A stretch of 64,000 nt of DNA from Castellaniella sp036379515 (GTDB lineage: Bacteria > Pseudomonadota > Gammaproteobacteria > Burkholderiales > Burkholderiaceae_B). The stretch spans positions 186,001 to 250,000 of the forward strand of contig NZ_DASVGN010000038.1 in NCBI RefSeq assembly GCF_036379515.1, read 5' to 3'. The notes below the pieces were generated by a model. The model saw only the letters and a list, made by a program, of their open reading frames with translations. It ran no database searches and had not been told where the DNA came from. A program made the translations under genes and the position numbers. Positions 26,519-34,338 of the stretch are shown here, piece by piece; the stretch's first letter is position 1, and every line of letters starts with the position of its first letter.

Positions 26519-28363
26519 ATGACACCCACCAGCGACGCGGCCTTGGCCGTATTACCGATTCCCCCCGAAAAGGCACGCACTGCCGCCGAGCTGATCCAAG
26601 GCCTGGACGGTTACGGACTGGAGTGGCTGTCGGGCTATCTGGCAGGCGCCGCTGCGCAACTGCGCACCCTTCCTGAGCACACGATCCCCGCGGCCCCCCT
26701 CGCCGTGGCGGCCCCTGCCACGGCGCAGTCACTCACGATTCTCTACGGCAGCCAGACAGGCAACGCCAAGCGGTTGGCCGAACGCCTGGCGGCCAATGTC
26801 GAAGCTGCCGGCCTGCCCGTACGCCTGGTGCGAACCGACGCCTATCGAACGAGTGAATTGAAGAAAGAAAAATTCCTCTACCTCATCATCAGCACGCACA
26901 GTCAAGGTGACACCGCCGAGCCTCCTGATGACTCGCGAGGGTTCTTCGAGTTCCTGACCAGCCGGCGCGCGCCGGCGCTACCCGAGCTTTCATACGCCGT
27001 ATTGGCACTGGGCGACTCCAGCTACGCAGATTTCTGCGGTATCGGCCGGCGTCTGGATGAACGGTTTGCAGAGCTGGGGGCCCAACGTCTGCTCACCCGA
27101 GCCGAAGCCGATGTGGATCTGGAACAGATTGCCACCCCCTGGGCAGAGGACGCGCTGCAGCACGCTCGCAAACAGCTTGGGCATCCCGATTCGGCGCGAC
27201 ATCCTCCCACTGGTGGCGTAGTGACTTTCTTGCGACCGGCCCACGCCGCCTGGACTCGCGAGCGCCCCTTCCTGGCGGAAGTCCTCGTCAATCAGGCGAT
27301 CGTGGCGGAGGATAGTAACAAGGATGTACGGCACATCGAACTCTCACTGCAGGGCAGCGGCCTGCGTTACCAGCCAGGCGATGCACTGGGTGTGTGGCCC
27401 ACACAGGCACCCGACCTGGTCGTTCGCATTCTGGATGCGCTGGGGCTGGACGGAAGCCTGGAAATCACGCTGGGCGAGGAGCGTCGGCCGCTGGCTCGAT
27501 GGCTCACTGAACGCCGCGAGCTCACGCTTCTGACGCGTCCATTTGTCCGCGCCCACGCCGAACGGGGCCACCACGCGAGGCTTCAGGCGTTGCTGCAACC
27601 CGAGGCATCCGCAGAGCTCTCACAACTGCTTGAAAACTGGCAGCTGCTCGACCTGTTGCGCGCATACCCAACCGCCTGGGACGGGGATGCACTCGTCGCC
27701 GCGCTGCGCCCCCTCGCGCCCCGCCTGTATTCCATCGCAAGCAGCCAGGAACAGGTGGACGAAGAGGTGCATCTTACGGTCGCCCTGCTGGACTTCGAAC
27801 ACGACGGTGAACCGCGCTGGGGCGTGGCCAGCCACTACCTCAGCCAGGCTGCCGAAGGGACACAGGTACCGATATTCGTAGAACCCAACGAGCGCTTCCG
27901 CCTGCCGCAGGACACGACGCGCGATGTAATCATGATTGGCCCCGGTACAGGTGTCGCCCCCTTTCGCGCCTTCCTGCAACAACGCCAAACCCAAAGTGCC
28001 ACGGGACGCAACTGGCTGTTCTTCGGCAACCCCCATCGCCACAGCGATTTTCTGTATCAGATCGAGTGGCTGCAGGCGCTCAAGGAAGGCCTGCTGACCC
28101 GTCTGGACGTCGCCTTTTCACGCGACCAGGCCGAAAAAATCTACGTGCAGCACCGGCTGCGCGAACACGGCGCCCAAATTTGGGAATGGCTGGAGCACGG
28201 TGCCCATCTCTACGTCTGCGGTAATGCAGACAGGATGGCACCTGACGTTCACACCGCGCTGGTCGACATTGCCGCCGAGCACGGCCACCAATCTCGCGAA
28301 GAAGCCACAACCTGGGCAGAAGCGCTGCTGACCGAAGGCCGTTACACCCGCGACGTGTACTGA
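26519..28363 (+). CDS. cysJ: NADPH-sulfite reductase flavoprotein
   Basis: 614-residue alpha subunit passing electrons from NADPH through FAD and FMN to CysI. The flavodoxin domain starts at TILYGSQTGNAKRLAERLAA. The FAD-binding domain has RLYSIASSQEQVDEEVHLTV and WGVASHYLSQ. The NADPH site has MIGPGTGVAPFRAFLQQR and LYVCGNADRMAPDVH, ending EGRYTRDVY. I choose the ATG at 26519 because GGAG lies 6 nt upstream; an in-frame ATG 12 bp earlier supplies that SD and is a weaker candidate. It is followed after 46 bp by cysI. Confidence 0.96.
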   Translation: MTPTSDAALAVLPIPPEKARTAAELIQGLDGYGLEWLSGYLAGAAAQLRTLPEHTIPAAPLAVAAPATAQSLTILYGSQTGNAKRLAERLAANVEAAGLPVRLVRTDAYRTSELKKEKFLYLIISTHSQGDTAEPPDDSRGFFEFLTSRRAPALPELSYAVLALGDSSYADFCGIGRRLDERFAELGAQRLLTRAEADVDLEQIATPWAEDALQHARKQLGHPDSARHPPTGGVVTFLRPAHAAWTRERPFLAEVLVNQAIVAEDSNKDVRHIELSLQGSGLRYQPGDALGVWPTQAPDLVVRILDALGLDGSLEITLGEERRPLARWLTERRELTLLTRPFVRAHAERGHHARLQALLQPEASAELSQLLENWQLLDLLRAYPTAWDGDALVAALRPLAPRLYSIASSQEQVDEEVHLTVALLDFEHDGEPRWGVASHYLSQAAEGTQVPIFVEPNERFRLPQDTTRDVIMIGPGTGVAPFRAFLQQRQTQSATGRNWLFFGNPHRHSDFLYQIEWLQALKEGLLTRLDVAFSRDQAEKIYVQHRLREHGAQIWEWLEHGAHLYVCGNADRMAPDVHTALVDIAAEHGHQSREEATTWAEALLTEGRYTRDVY

Positions 28364-28409
28364 GCCTGATCCTCCTACGAACAATGTATCGATCCCATCT
28401 GGAACCTAC

Positions 28410-30116
28410 ATGACGCAACAAACTACTACCCCACTCTCCACCCTGGAACTCATCAAAGCCGACAGCCACTTCCTGCGCGGCACGATCGACCAGGGGCTGG
28501 CAGACCCGACGACAGGCTCAATCAGCGAGCCAGATACCAAGCTCCTGAAATTTCATGGCAGCTACCAGCAGGACAACCGTGACGTGCGCGACGAACGGCG
28601 CCGTCAGAAGCTGGAACCCGACTACGGATTTATGGTCCGCGTGCGTCTGCCGGGCGGCGTCATCACCCCAGCGCAATGGCTGGGACTGGATATGCTGGCA
28701 AGCCAATACACGAGCAATGGACTGCGCATCACCACCCGCCAGACCTTTCAGTTCCATGGTATCCGCAAGGAGCACCTGCGAGACATGATCGGCGGGATCA
28801 ACAACACCGGCCTGTCCACACTGGCGGCTTGCGGCGACGACGTGCGCAACGTCATCTGCTCGGTGAACCCACAGCTGTCGTCGAGCCACGCCGAGGTCTA
28901 CGACTGGGCACTCAAGCTCATGAACCACGTCAAGCCGCACACGACTGCGTACAAGGAGCTTTGGATAGACCGTCTTGCCAACACCACCGACGGAGCGCAG
29001 GACGACGAACCCTTGCTGAGCAAAGCCTATCTGCCGCGCAAATTCAAGTTTGGCATTGCCGTCCCTCCATACAATGACATCGACGTCTTCGCACAGGACT
29101 TTGGTCTCATCGCGATCATTGGCGAAGACCACATCCTTCAAGGCTTCAACCTCGCCCCAGGAGGGAGCATGGGCGCCACCGCCGGTGACTCAAAAACCTA
29201 CCCTTCACTGGGCGACCTGATCGGCTTCGTCACGCCGGACCATCTGCTGGAAACATGCTGGCACGCCGTGGCGGTCCAACGCGATTTCGGCGACCGTAGC
29301 GAACGCAAGCATGCACGGCTGAAATACACCATCGACGACCGAGGTCTGCAGTGGTTCCACGACGAGCTGCAATCACGCCTGAGCTTCAAGATCGAGCCGC
29401 CACGGCCTTATCACTTCGAACACAATGGCGACCGCTACGGCTGGATCAAGGGTGACAACGGCCAATGGCACCTGACACTGCAGATCCCCAGCGGTCGCAT
29501 TCGCGACGTCGAAGGTCACCCGCGACAAACGGGAATGCGCGAGATCGCCCGCATCCACAAGGGCGAATTCCGCATGACCTGCGATCAAAACCTGGTCATT
29601 GCCAACGTGGCCGCTTCGGACCGTGCGGACATCAACGCGCTGGTCAAAGAATACGGTCTGGACGATTACAAGCGTGCAAGCGGGCTGCGACTGCAAGCCC
29701 TGTCCTGCGTGGCCCTGCCCACCTGCGGCCTGGCCATGGCCGAATCCGAACGCTACCTGCCGCACATTCTCGACAAACTGGAAGAGCTGCTGGACAAGCA
29801 CGGCTTGCGCGACGAGCCTATCCACTTTCGAATCTCGGGCTGCCCCAACAGTTGCTCGCGTTCGTACATGGGGGAAATCGGCCTGGTCGGTCGCGCAGTC
29901 GGCAAATACGATTTGCGCATCGGTGCCGACCACATCGGCGAACGCCTGAACGCGCTCTTTCTGGAAAACGCCGACGAGCAGGCCATCCTGTCGGCGCTGG
30001 ACGGCGTATTTGGCCGCTATGCCGAAGAGCGTACCCGCGGTGAGCACTTCGGCGACTTCGTCGTTCGAGCAAATATCGTCGCCCCACCCAAACGGCGCCC
30101 CACCATCCGCTACTGA
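28410..30116 (+). CDS. cysI: Sulfite reductase hemoprotein
   Basis: 568-residue beta subunit with siroheme and a 4Fe-4S cluster, reducing sulfite to sulfide with six electrons from CysJ. The cluster ligands are the C-x5-C in CVALPTCGLAMAES and C-x3-C in GCPNSCSRSY. Other conserved segments are TTRQTFQFHGIRKEHL, GDDVRNVICSVNP, YLPRKFKFGIAVPP and FRMTCDQNLVIANV. The length is normal. It is co-oriented with cysJ and probably in the same operon. Confidence 0.97.
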   Translation: MTQQTTTPLSTLELIKADSHFLRGTIDQGLADPTTGSISEPDTKLLKFHGSYQQDNRDVRDERRRQKLEPDYGFMVRVRLPGGVITPAQWLGLDMLASQYTSNGLRITTRQTFQFHGIRKEHLRDMIGGINNTGLSTLAACGDDVRNVICSVNPQLSSSHAEVYDWALKLMNHVKPHTTAYKELWIDRLANTTDGAQDDEPLLSKAYLPRKFKFGIAVPPYNDIDVFAQDFGLIAIIGEDHILQGFNLAPGGSMGATAGDSKTYPSLGDLIGFVTPDHLLETCWHAVAVQRDFGDRSERKHARLKYTIDDRGLQWFHDELQSRLSFKIEPPRPYHFEHNGDRYGWIKGDNGQWHLTLQIPSGRIRDVEGHPRQTGMREIARIHKGEFRMTCDQNLVIANVAASDRADINALVKEYGLDDYKRASGLRLQALSCVALPTCGLAMAESERYLPHILDKLEELLDKHGLRDEPIHFRISGCPNSCSRSYMGEIGLVGRAVGKYDLRIGADHIGERLNALFLENADEQAILSALDGVFGRYAEERTRGEHFGDFVVRANIVAPPKRRPTIRY

Positions 30117-30207
30117 AGGCCTCGTGGTCCGTGCCCCATCCAGCCAGCCGCAAAACCGGTGGCGCATAATGGGGCATCGTCACCACTACTTCCAAGAGGC
30201 ACGCACC

Positions 30208-30681
30208 ATGACACACCGCCTAAATTACCGCGAAGTCATCCCGCAAGGCGCCAAGGCGCTGGGAACGGTTCACCAATACCTGGACAACTGCGGCCTGCCG
30301 CAACTGCTCATTGACTTGGTGTACCTGCGGGTCTCGCTCATCAACGGCTGCGCCTATTGCATCGATCTGCACACGCGCGACCTGATGAAGGGCGGCATGA
30401 GCATCGAAAAAATCGTGCTGGTGCCCGTCTGGGAAGAATCCGACGATCTGTTCGATCGTCGCGAGCGCGCCGCCCTGGCCTGGGCCGAGTCGCTCACACG
30501 GGTGTCGGAAACCCACGCACCGGATGCCGACTACGACGCGGTGGAGGCCGTCTTCAGCGACAAGGAACTTGCTGATCTGACGCTGGCAATCAGCGTCATG
30601 AACGCCTACAACCGTCTGGGCATCGGCTTTCGCAATACCCCAAAAGCCGTCGCAAACCTGCATGCCAGCGTAACGGCCTGA
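30208..30681 (+). CDS. AhpD-like carboxymuconolactone decarboxylase-family protein
   Basis: 157-residue alkylhydroperoxidase (AhpD-type) protein. The redox motif is C-x-x-C in LINGCAYCIDLHTRD, with the following His as in AhpD relatives. The second half has RERAALAWAESLTRV and LTLAISVMNAYNRLGIGF. Such proteins act as thiol peroxidases; the substrate is unknown. The start at 30208 has AGAGG upstream; an open extension reaching into cysI is not family-like. It lies about 90 bp after cysI, possibly in the same transcript, and converges on the Lrp gene. Confidence 0.85.
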   Translation: MTHRLNYREVIPQGAKALGTVHQYLDNCGLPQLLIDLVYLRVSLINGCAYCIDLHTRDLMKGGMSIEKIVLVPVWEESDDLFDRRERAALAWAESLTRVSETHAPDADYDAVEAVFSDKELADLTLAISVMNAYNRLGIGFRNTPKAVANLHASVTA

Positions 30682-30691
30682 GGTACCGAGT

Positions 30692-31168
30692 TCAACGTGC
30701 CACGCCAGCCCGGACATGATCCAGGGGCAGCGCCGTGGTGTAACGCACCACCTCCATGACGAATCCTGAGCTCACGTCCGTCAGCTCAGCAACCTTGATG
30801 AGCCTCTTGTAGACCCGATCGTAGCCGGCGATGTCGGAGACCACCACTTTCAGCAGGTAGTCGACGTCGCCCGCCATACGGTAGGCCTCGAGCACCTCCG
30901 GAATCGCCGCCACGCCATCCAGAAAACGCCGTGTCCAGTCGTCATCATGACGTGCGGCGCGAATCGTGACGAAAGCCGTCAGGCCCAGGTTGAGCTGCGC
31001 AGGGTCACACAAGGCGACCTGTGCACGAATCACCTTCAGATCTTTCAAGCGCTGAACCCGCCGCCAGCACGGCGTGGTGGACAAGCCTACTCGCGTGGCA
31101 AGATCGGCCAGCCCAATCGAAGCATCTGCTTGCAAGATCTCAAGAATTTTGCAGTCGAGTTTATCCAT
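30692..31168 (-). CDS. Lrp/AsnC-family transcriptional regulator
   Basis: 158-residue regulator. The N-terminal HTH (MDKLDCKILEILQADASIGL, then ADLATRVGLSTTPCWRRVQR) is followed by a RAM ligand-binding domain (VLEAYRMAGDVDYLLKVVVS). These proteins usually sense an amino acid and form octamers. It is divergent from metC, and a 23-bp perfect palindrome starts 9 bp upstream of its start codon. The likely arrangement is autoregulation plus control of metC by an amino acid such as methionine or cysteine; the ligand is inference. Confidence 0.92.
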   Translation of the reverse strand: MDKLDCKILEILQADASIGLADLATRVGLSTTPCWRRVQRLKDLKVIRAQVALCDPAQLNLGLTAFVTIRAARHDDDWTRRFLDGVAAIPEVLEAYRMAGDVDYLLKVVVSDIAGYDRVYKRLIKVAELTDVSSGFVMEVVRYTTALPLDHVRAGVAR

Positions 31169-31177
31169 AGGACTACT

Positions 31178-31200
31178 AATTTAGAATTAATTTCTAAATT
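31178..31200. promoter_or_regulatory. 23-bp palindrome, probable Lrp-type operator
   Basis: AATTTAGAA-TTAAT-TTCTAAATT is a perfect 9-bp inverted repeat with a 5-nt centre, in an AT-rich patch between the divergent Lrp-family and metC genes. Lrp/AsnC proteins bind such AT-rich dyads. It would overlap the regulator's own promoter or leader. Confidence 0.75.
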
Positions 31201-31288
31201 CAAACAGATCCATAGGAAACAAAGCAAGCACTTTCTCGTTGAGCATCGCTAGACTGTCCATTATCAAAGCCCGACAACGAGACAGCAC

Positions 31289-32542
31289 ATGAACGCACCA
31301 CTGGCACGCAAGGCCGTACAGGAAATGGCAGCCACCCGGACTCCCGTCACTGCCTCGCGGCAAAGTGGTCTTGCGGTGGAAACCTTCCTCTCTCACGGTA
31401 CACGCAGCCCGCATGACTTCGGCGGGAGCGTCAACCCCCCTGTCTGCCGAGCTTCGACACTGGTGTTCGACGACATGGCCGACATGGACCGGCGCCAACA
31501 AGCGCTGGCACGTGACGAACCCGGTGTGCTCTGGTACGGCCGTCTGGGCACTGCCACCACTTTCGCCCTGCAGGATTCGATCGCCTACCTCGAAGGTGGC
31601 TACCGCACGCTGCTCGCGTCATCCGGGCTCGGCGCCTGCATCGCCGGTCTGTCTGCCTTCCTGAAGGCGGGCGACCACGTGCTCATGAGCGACAGCGCCT
31701 ACGGCCCTGTGCGCCACTACGCCAAGACGGTCCTTGGACGCTATGGCATCACGACCACTTTTTACGACCCACAGATCGGTGCAGGAATCGAAGCACTGAT
31801 CCAGGCCAACACACGCGTCGTCTATGTCGAGTCACCCGGCTCGCAGACCTTCGAAGTGCAGGATATTCCAGCCATCGCTGACTGCGCCCACCATCACGGG
31901 GCTCGCGTCGTCATGGACAACACCTGGGCATCGCCGCTGTACTTCAAGGCGCTGGAGCATGGCGTGGACGTGTCCGTGCAAGCCTGCACAAAATACATCA
32001 CAGGTCACTCTGACGTGCTTCTGGGGGCGATCACGACCACCCGCGAATGCTGGCAGGAAGTTCACGAGCAGGCTTTCGCGCACGGCCTGAATGCAGGCCC
32101 GGACGATGCCTACCTCGCGCAGCGCGGCTTGCGCACCCTCTCGGTTCGTCTGGAACGTCATCAACGCAGCGCGCTGCAGGTGGCCGAATGGCTGGCTGCT
32201 CAACCCGAAGTCGAACAAGTCCTGCACCCAGGGCTGCCAGGCGCCCCGGGCCACACCCTCTGGAAGCGCGATTTCAAGGGCTCTTCCGGCCTCTTTGGCG
32301 TGGTCTTCAAGCCCTGCACCCAAGAATCGCTGCGCGCCTTCGTCGATGCCCTGCAACTCTTCCACCTGGGATTTTCCTGGGGCGGATTCGAGAGCATGGT
32401 CATGCCAGAAGTACCCATGCCGGAGCGCGAAGCATCCCCCTGGCCCTATCAGGGTTCGCTGGTGCGACTGCACGTGGGGCTGGAATCACCCGACGATCTC
32501 ATCGCCGATCTGAGAGAAGCCATGCAACACCTGCGCGCCTGA
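31289..32542 (+). CDS. metC: Cystathionine beta-lyase
   Basis: 417-residue Cys/Met-metabolism PLP enzyme making homocysteine, pyruvate and ammonia from cystathionine. The PLP lysine is in ACTKYITGHSDVLLGA. Other motifs are RLGTATTFALQDSIAYLEGG, VYVESPGSQTFEVQDIP and VMDNTWASPLYFKALEHGVD. The C-terminal HLGFSWGGFESMVMP is the beta-lyase type rather than the gamma-synthase type. It lies opposite an Lrp-type regulator and ends at a good terminator. Its product homocysteine is the substrate of MetE. Confidence 0.92.
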   Translation: MNAPLARKAVQEMAATRTPVTASRQSGLAVETFLSHGTRSPHDFGGSVNPPVCRASTLVFDDMADMDRRQQALARDEPGVLWYGRLGTATTFALQDSIAYLEGGYRTLLASSGLGACIAGLSAFLKAGDHVLMSDSAYGPVRHYAKTVLGRYGITTTFYDPQIGAGIEALIQANTRVVYVESPGSQTFEVQDIPAIADCAHHHGARVVMDNTWASPLYFKALEHGVDVSVQACTKYITGHSDVLLGAITTTRECWQEVHEQAFAHGLNAGPDDAYLAQRGLRTLSVRLERHQRSALQVAEWLAAQPEVEQVLHPGLPGAPGHTLWKRDFKGSSGLFGVVFKPCTQESLRAFVDALQLFHLGFSWGGFESMVMPEVPMPEREASPWPYQGSLVRLHVGLESPDDLIADLREAMQHLRA

Positions 32543-32588
32543 AGCGCAGACACGGCTTGCCACAGGCTTGCCACATTGCGGTAAATTC

Positions 32589-32616
32589 ATTCCGGGCCTT
32601 CAAGCCCGGAATTTTC
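32589..32616 (+). terminator. Intrinsic terminator after metC
   Basis: ATTCCGGGC (32589-32597) pairs with GCCCGGAAT (32604-32612) around a 6-nt loop, followed by TTTC. It lies 47 bp after the metC stop and 31 bp before the next gene, so metC is probably transcribed alone. Confidence 0.85.
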
Positions 32617-32646
32617 TTCCACCCCTGCCCTCTCCGGGAACACGCC

Positions 32647-33468
32647 ATGAGTTCACACCAGCACGCCAACGCCGCCTACGAAACCACGGGCCCTGCCACC
32701 ACTGCCACGCCGTCCCGCACCGCGTTGGTCACGGGCGCCTCAGCAGGCTTTGGCCTGGCAATCGCCACTGCCCTATCCAGGAATGGCTGGACCGTTTATG
32801 GCGCGGCGCGGCGATTGGACCGCCTGCAGCACCTGGAACAGACACTGGGCGAGCGCTTTCACGCCCTGGCGCTGGACGTCACCTCAGAGGACAGCATCGA
32901 GCAGGCAGCACAAACGCTCGAGGCCAACTGCCCCCAAGGCCTGCAATTGCTGGTGAACAATGCCGGGCTGGCCCTGGGCACGAAGCCGGCTCAGCAAAGC
33001 GACATGCTCGACTGGGAACGCATGATTCAAACCAACGCGCTCGGTCTGAGCCGCATGGTGCACCGCTTTCTGCCCGGTATGGTGGCTCGCGACCACGGGC
33101 ACATCATCAATATCGGCTCGGTGACTGGCAACTACGCCTACCAGGGCAGCAACGTCTACGGCGGAACCAAGGCCTTCGTACGGCAGTTCAGCATGGGCTT
33201 GCGCGCGGATCTGTTTGGTACACAGGTGCGCGTCACCAACATTGAACCAGGAATGGTCGGTGGAACCGAATTTTCAGCCGTACGCATGCACGGCGACGAA
33301 GCCAAGGCTGCCGCGTTCTACGAGCATGTCGACGCCCTCAAGCCTGAAGACGTGGCCGAAGCCGTCGTCTGGGCCGCCAGCCAGCCAGCCCGGGTCAACA
33401 TCAACATCATCGAATTGATGCCCGTCGCGCAAAGCCTGGCGGGCACACGTGTCCATCGACAGGTCTGA
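32647..33468 (+). CDS. Short-chain dehydrogenase, YdfG-like
   Basis: 273-residue classical SDR. The nucleotide motif is TGASAGFGLAIA, the structural motif NNAGLALG, and the catalytic set is Ser in INIGSVTGNYAYQGSNV with Y-x-x-x-K in YGGTKAF. It resembles YdfG (3-hydroxy acid/serine dehydrogenase), with NIEPGMVGGTEFSAVRMHGD and PARVNINIIELMPVAQS near the end. The first ~25 residues form a Thr/Ala-rich tail before the fold starts at SRTALVTG. The start at 32647 follows the metC terminator; a 200-codon upstream extension overlaps metC in another frame. The substrate is not certain. Confidence 0.88.
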   Translation: MSSHQHANAAYETTGPATTATPSRTALVTGASAGFGLAIATALSRNGWTVYGAARRLDRLQHLEQTLGERFHALALDVTSEDSIEQAAQTLEANCPQGLQLLVNNAGLALGTKPAQQSDMLDWERMIQTNALGLSRMVHRFLPGMVARDHGHIINIGSVTGNYAYQGSNVYGGTKAFVRQFSMGLRADLFGTQVRVTNIEPGMVGGTEFSAVRMHGDEAKAAAFYEHVDALKPEDVAEAVVWAASQPARVNINIIELMPVAQSLAGTRVHRQV

Positions 33469-33649
33469 GGAAAGTTCCGACTAGATGTGCCGACGCTCGT
33501 GTCCAGGCAGATCTGCACTCACATCCTGGTCATGAATTGACTACCAGGTGGAATGACCCTGAATACGCGATACACGCAGACTCCCTCCAGCCTTCCGGAC
33601 GCAGCGGGAGGCGGCTGAGATAAAACGGCTTTCACTCAATCTGAACACT

Positions 33650-34033
33650 ATGACCCGCATAAACTGCATCCCTGTTGAACAGCTCAGTGGCCCTCACCTC
33701 GTCGCGGAGTATAGGGAATTACCCAGAGTGTTTGCACTGGCGCAAAAGGCGGCCGCGCGTGGAGCGTTTTCACAGCCCAAGACATACGTCCTCGGGAGAG
33801 GACACCTACTGTTCTTCTACACACGGCTGGGTTATCTCGCCAGACGCCACATGGCTCTAATCGAGGAAATGAAAAAACGCGGATACAAGCCAACATTCTC
33901 AGGCGTACGTCGGGAGGACTTCCCAGGCACGCCCGATACCTATTGGAACGACTGGAAGCCGACCGCCGCGGCAATGCGGGTAAATCGGCTGCGGATTAAA
34001 GAGCGGACCACGGAAATGCAAAAGATTCGCTGA
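33650..34033 (+). CDS. T4 endonuclease V (DenV)-type pyrimidine-dimer DNA glycosylase
   Basis: 127-residue protein matching T4 DenV from its first residues. MTRIN is followed by HLVAEYRELPRVF, then YVLGRGHLLFFYTRLGYLA and RRHMALIEEMKKRGY. Residues known to be needed in DenV are in place: Thr2 (the N-terminal nucleophile after Met removal), Arg3, Arg22, Glu23 and Arg26. It would cut UV pyrimidine dimers as a glycosylase with AP-lyase activity. The C-terminal part diverges from T4 and lacks the WYKYYGKAI segment. It stands alone between the SDR gene and tRNA-Pro with 180 bp upstream holding no gene; phage-derived origin is plausible. Confidence 0.88.
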   Translation: MTRINCIPVEQLSGPHLVAEYRELPRVFALAQKAAARGAFSQPKTYVLGRGHLLFFYTRLGYLARRHMALIEEMKKRGYKPTFSGVRREDFPGTPDTYWNDWKPTAAAMRVNRLRIKERTTEMQKIR

Positions 34034-34155
34034 CCAAATTCGTAGCGACACGGAACCTCACGAAATGCGGGTGGCCTTGACTCCAGCGGCGAAAGCAGGC
34101 CTCGTCCCCACACGACGACAAAAAATCTGATGGGGAAAAATGCAGGGAAAAGAAC

Positions 34156-34187
34156 AAGGGCTTGCAGAGGTTCCTCTGTAAGCCCTT
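34156..34187 (-). terminator. Hairpin terminator after tRNA-Pro
   Basis: AAGGGCTTGCAGAGG (34156-34170) and CCTCTGTAAGCCCTT (34173-34187) form a 15-bp stem with one wobble pair, 8 nt beyond the tRNA 3' end. On the minus strand it is followed by GTTCTTTTCCC. A closely similar stem recurs at 43005-43036. Confidence 0.8.
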
Positions 34188-34195
34188 GATAATGC

Positions 34196-34274
<79 letters not shown>

Positions 34275-34338
34275 AGACTGCGATTCTAGCACAGAAACTT
34301 CTGCATCGCGGCAGCCTTCAAGAGCGCTGCTATCCCCT

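Noticed and set aside
32047..32646. 200-codon extension of the SDR protein
   Set aside because: It overlaps metC in another frame and crosses the metC terminator. The SDR fold starts soon after the ATG at 32647.
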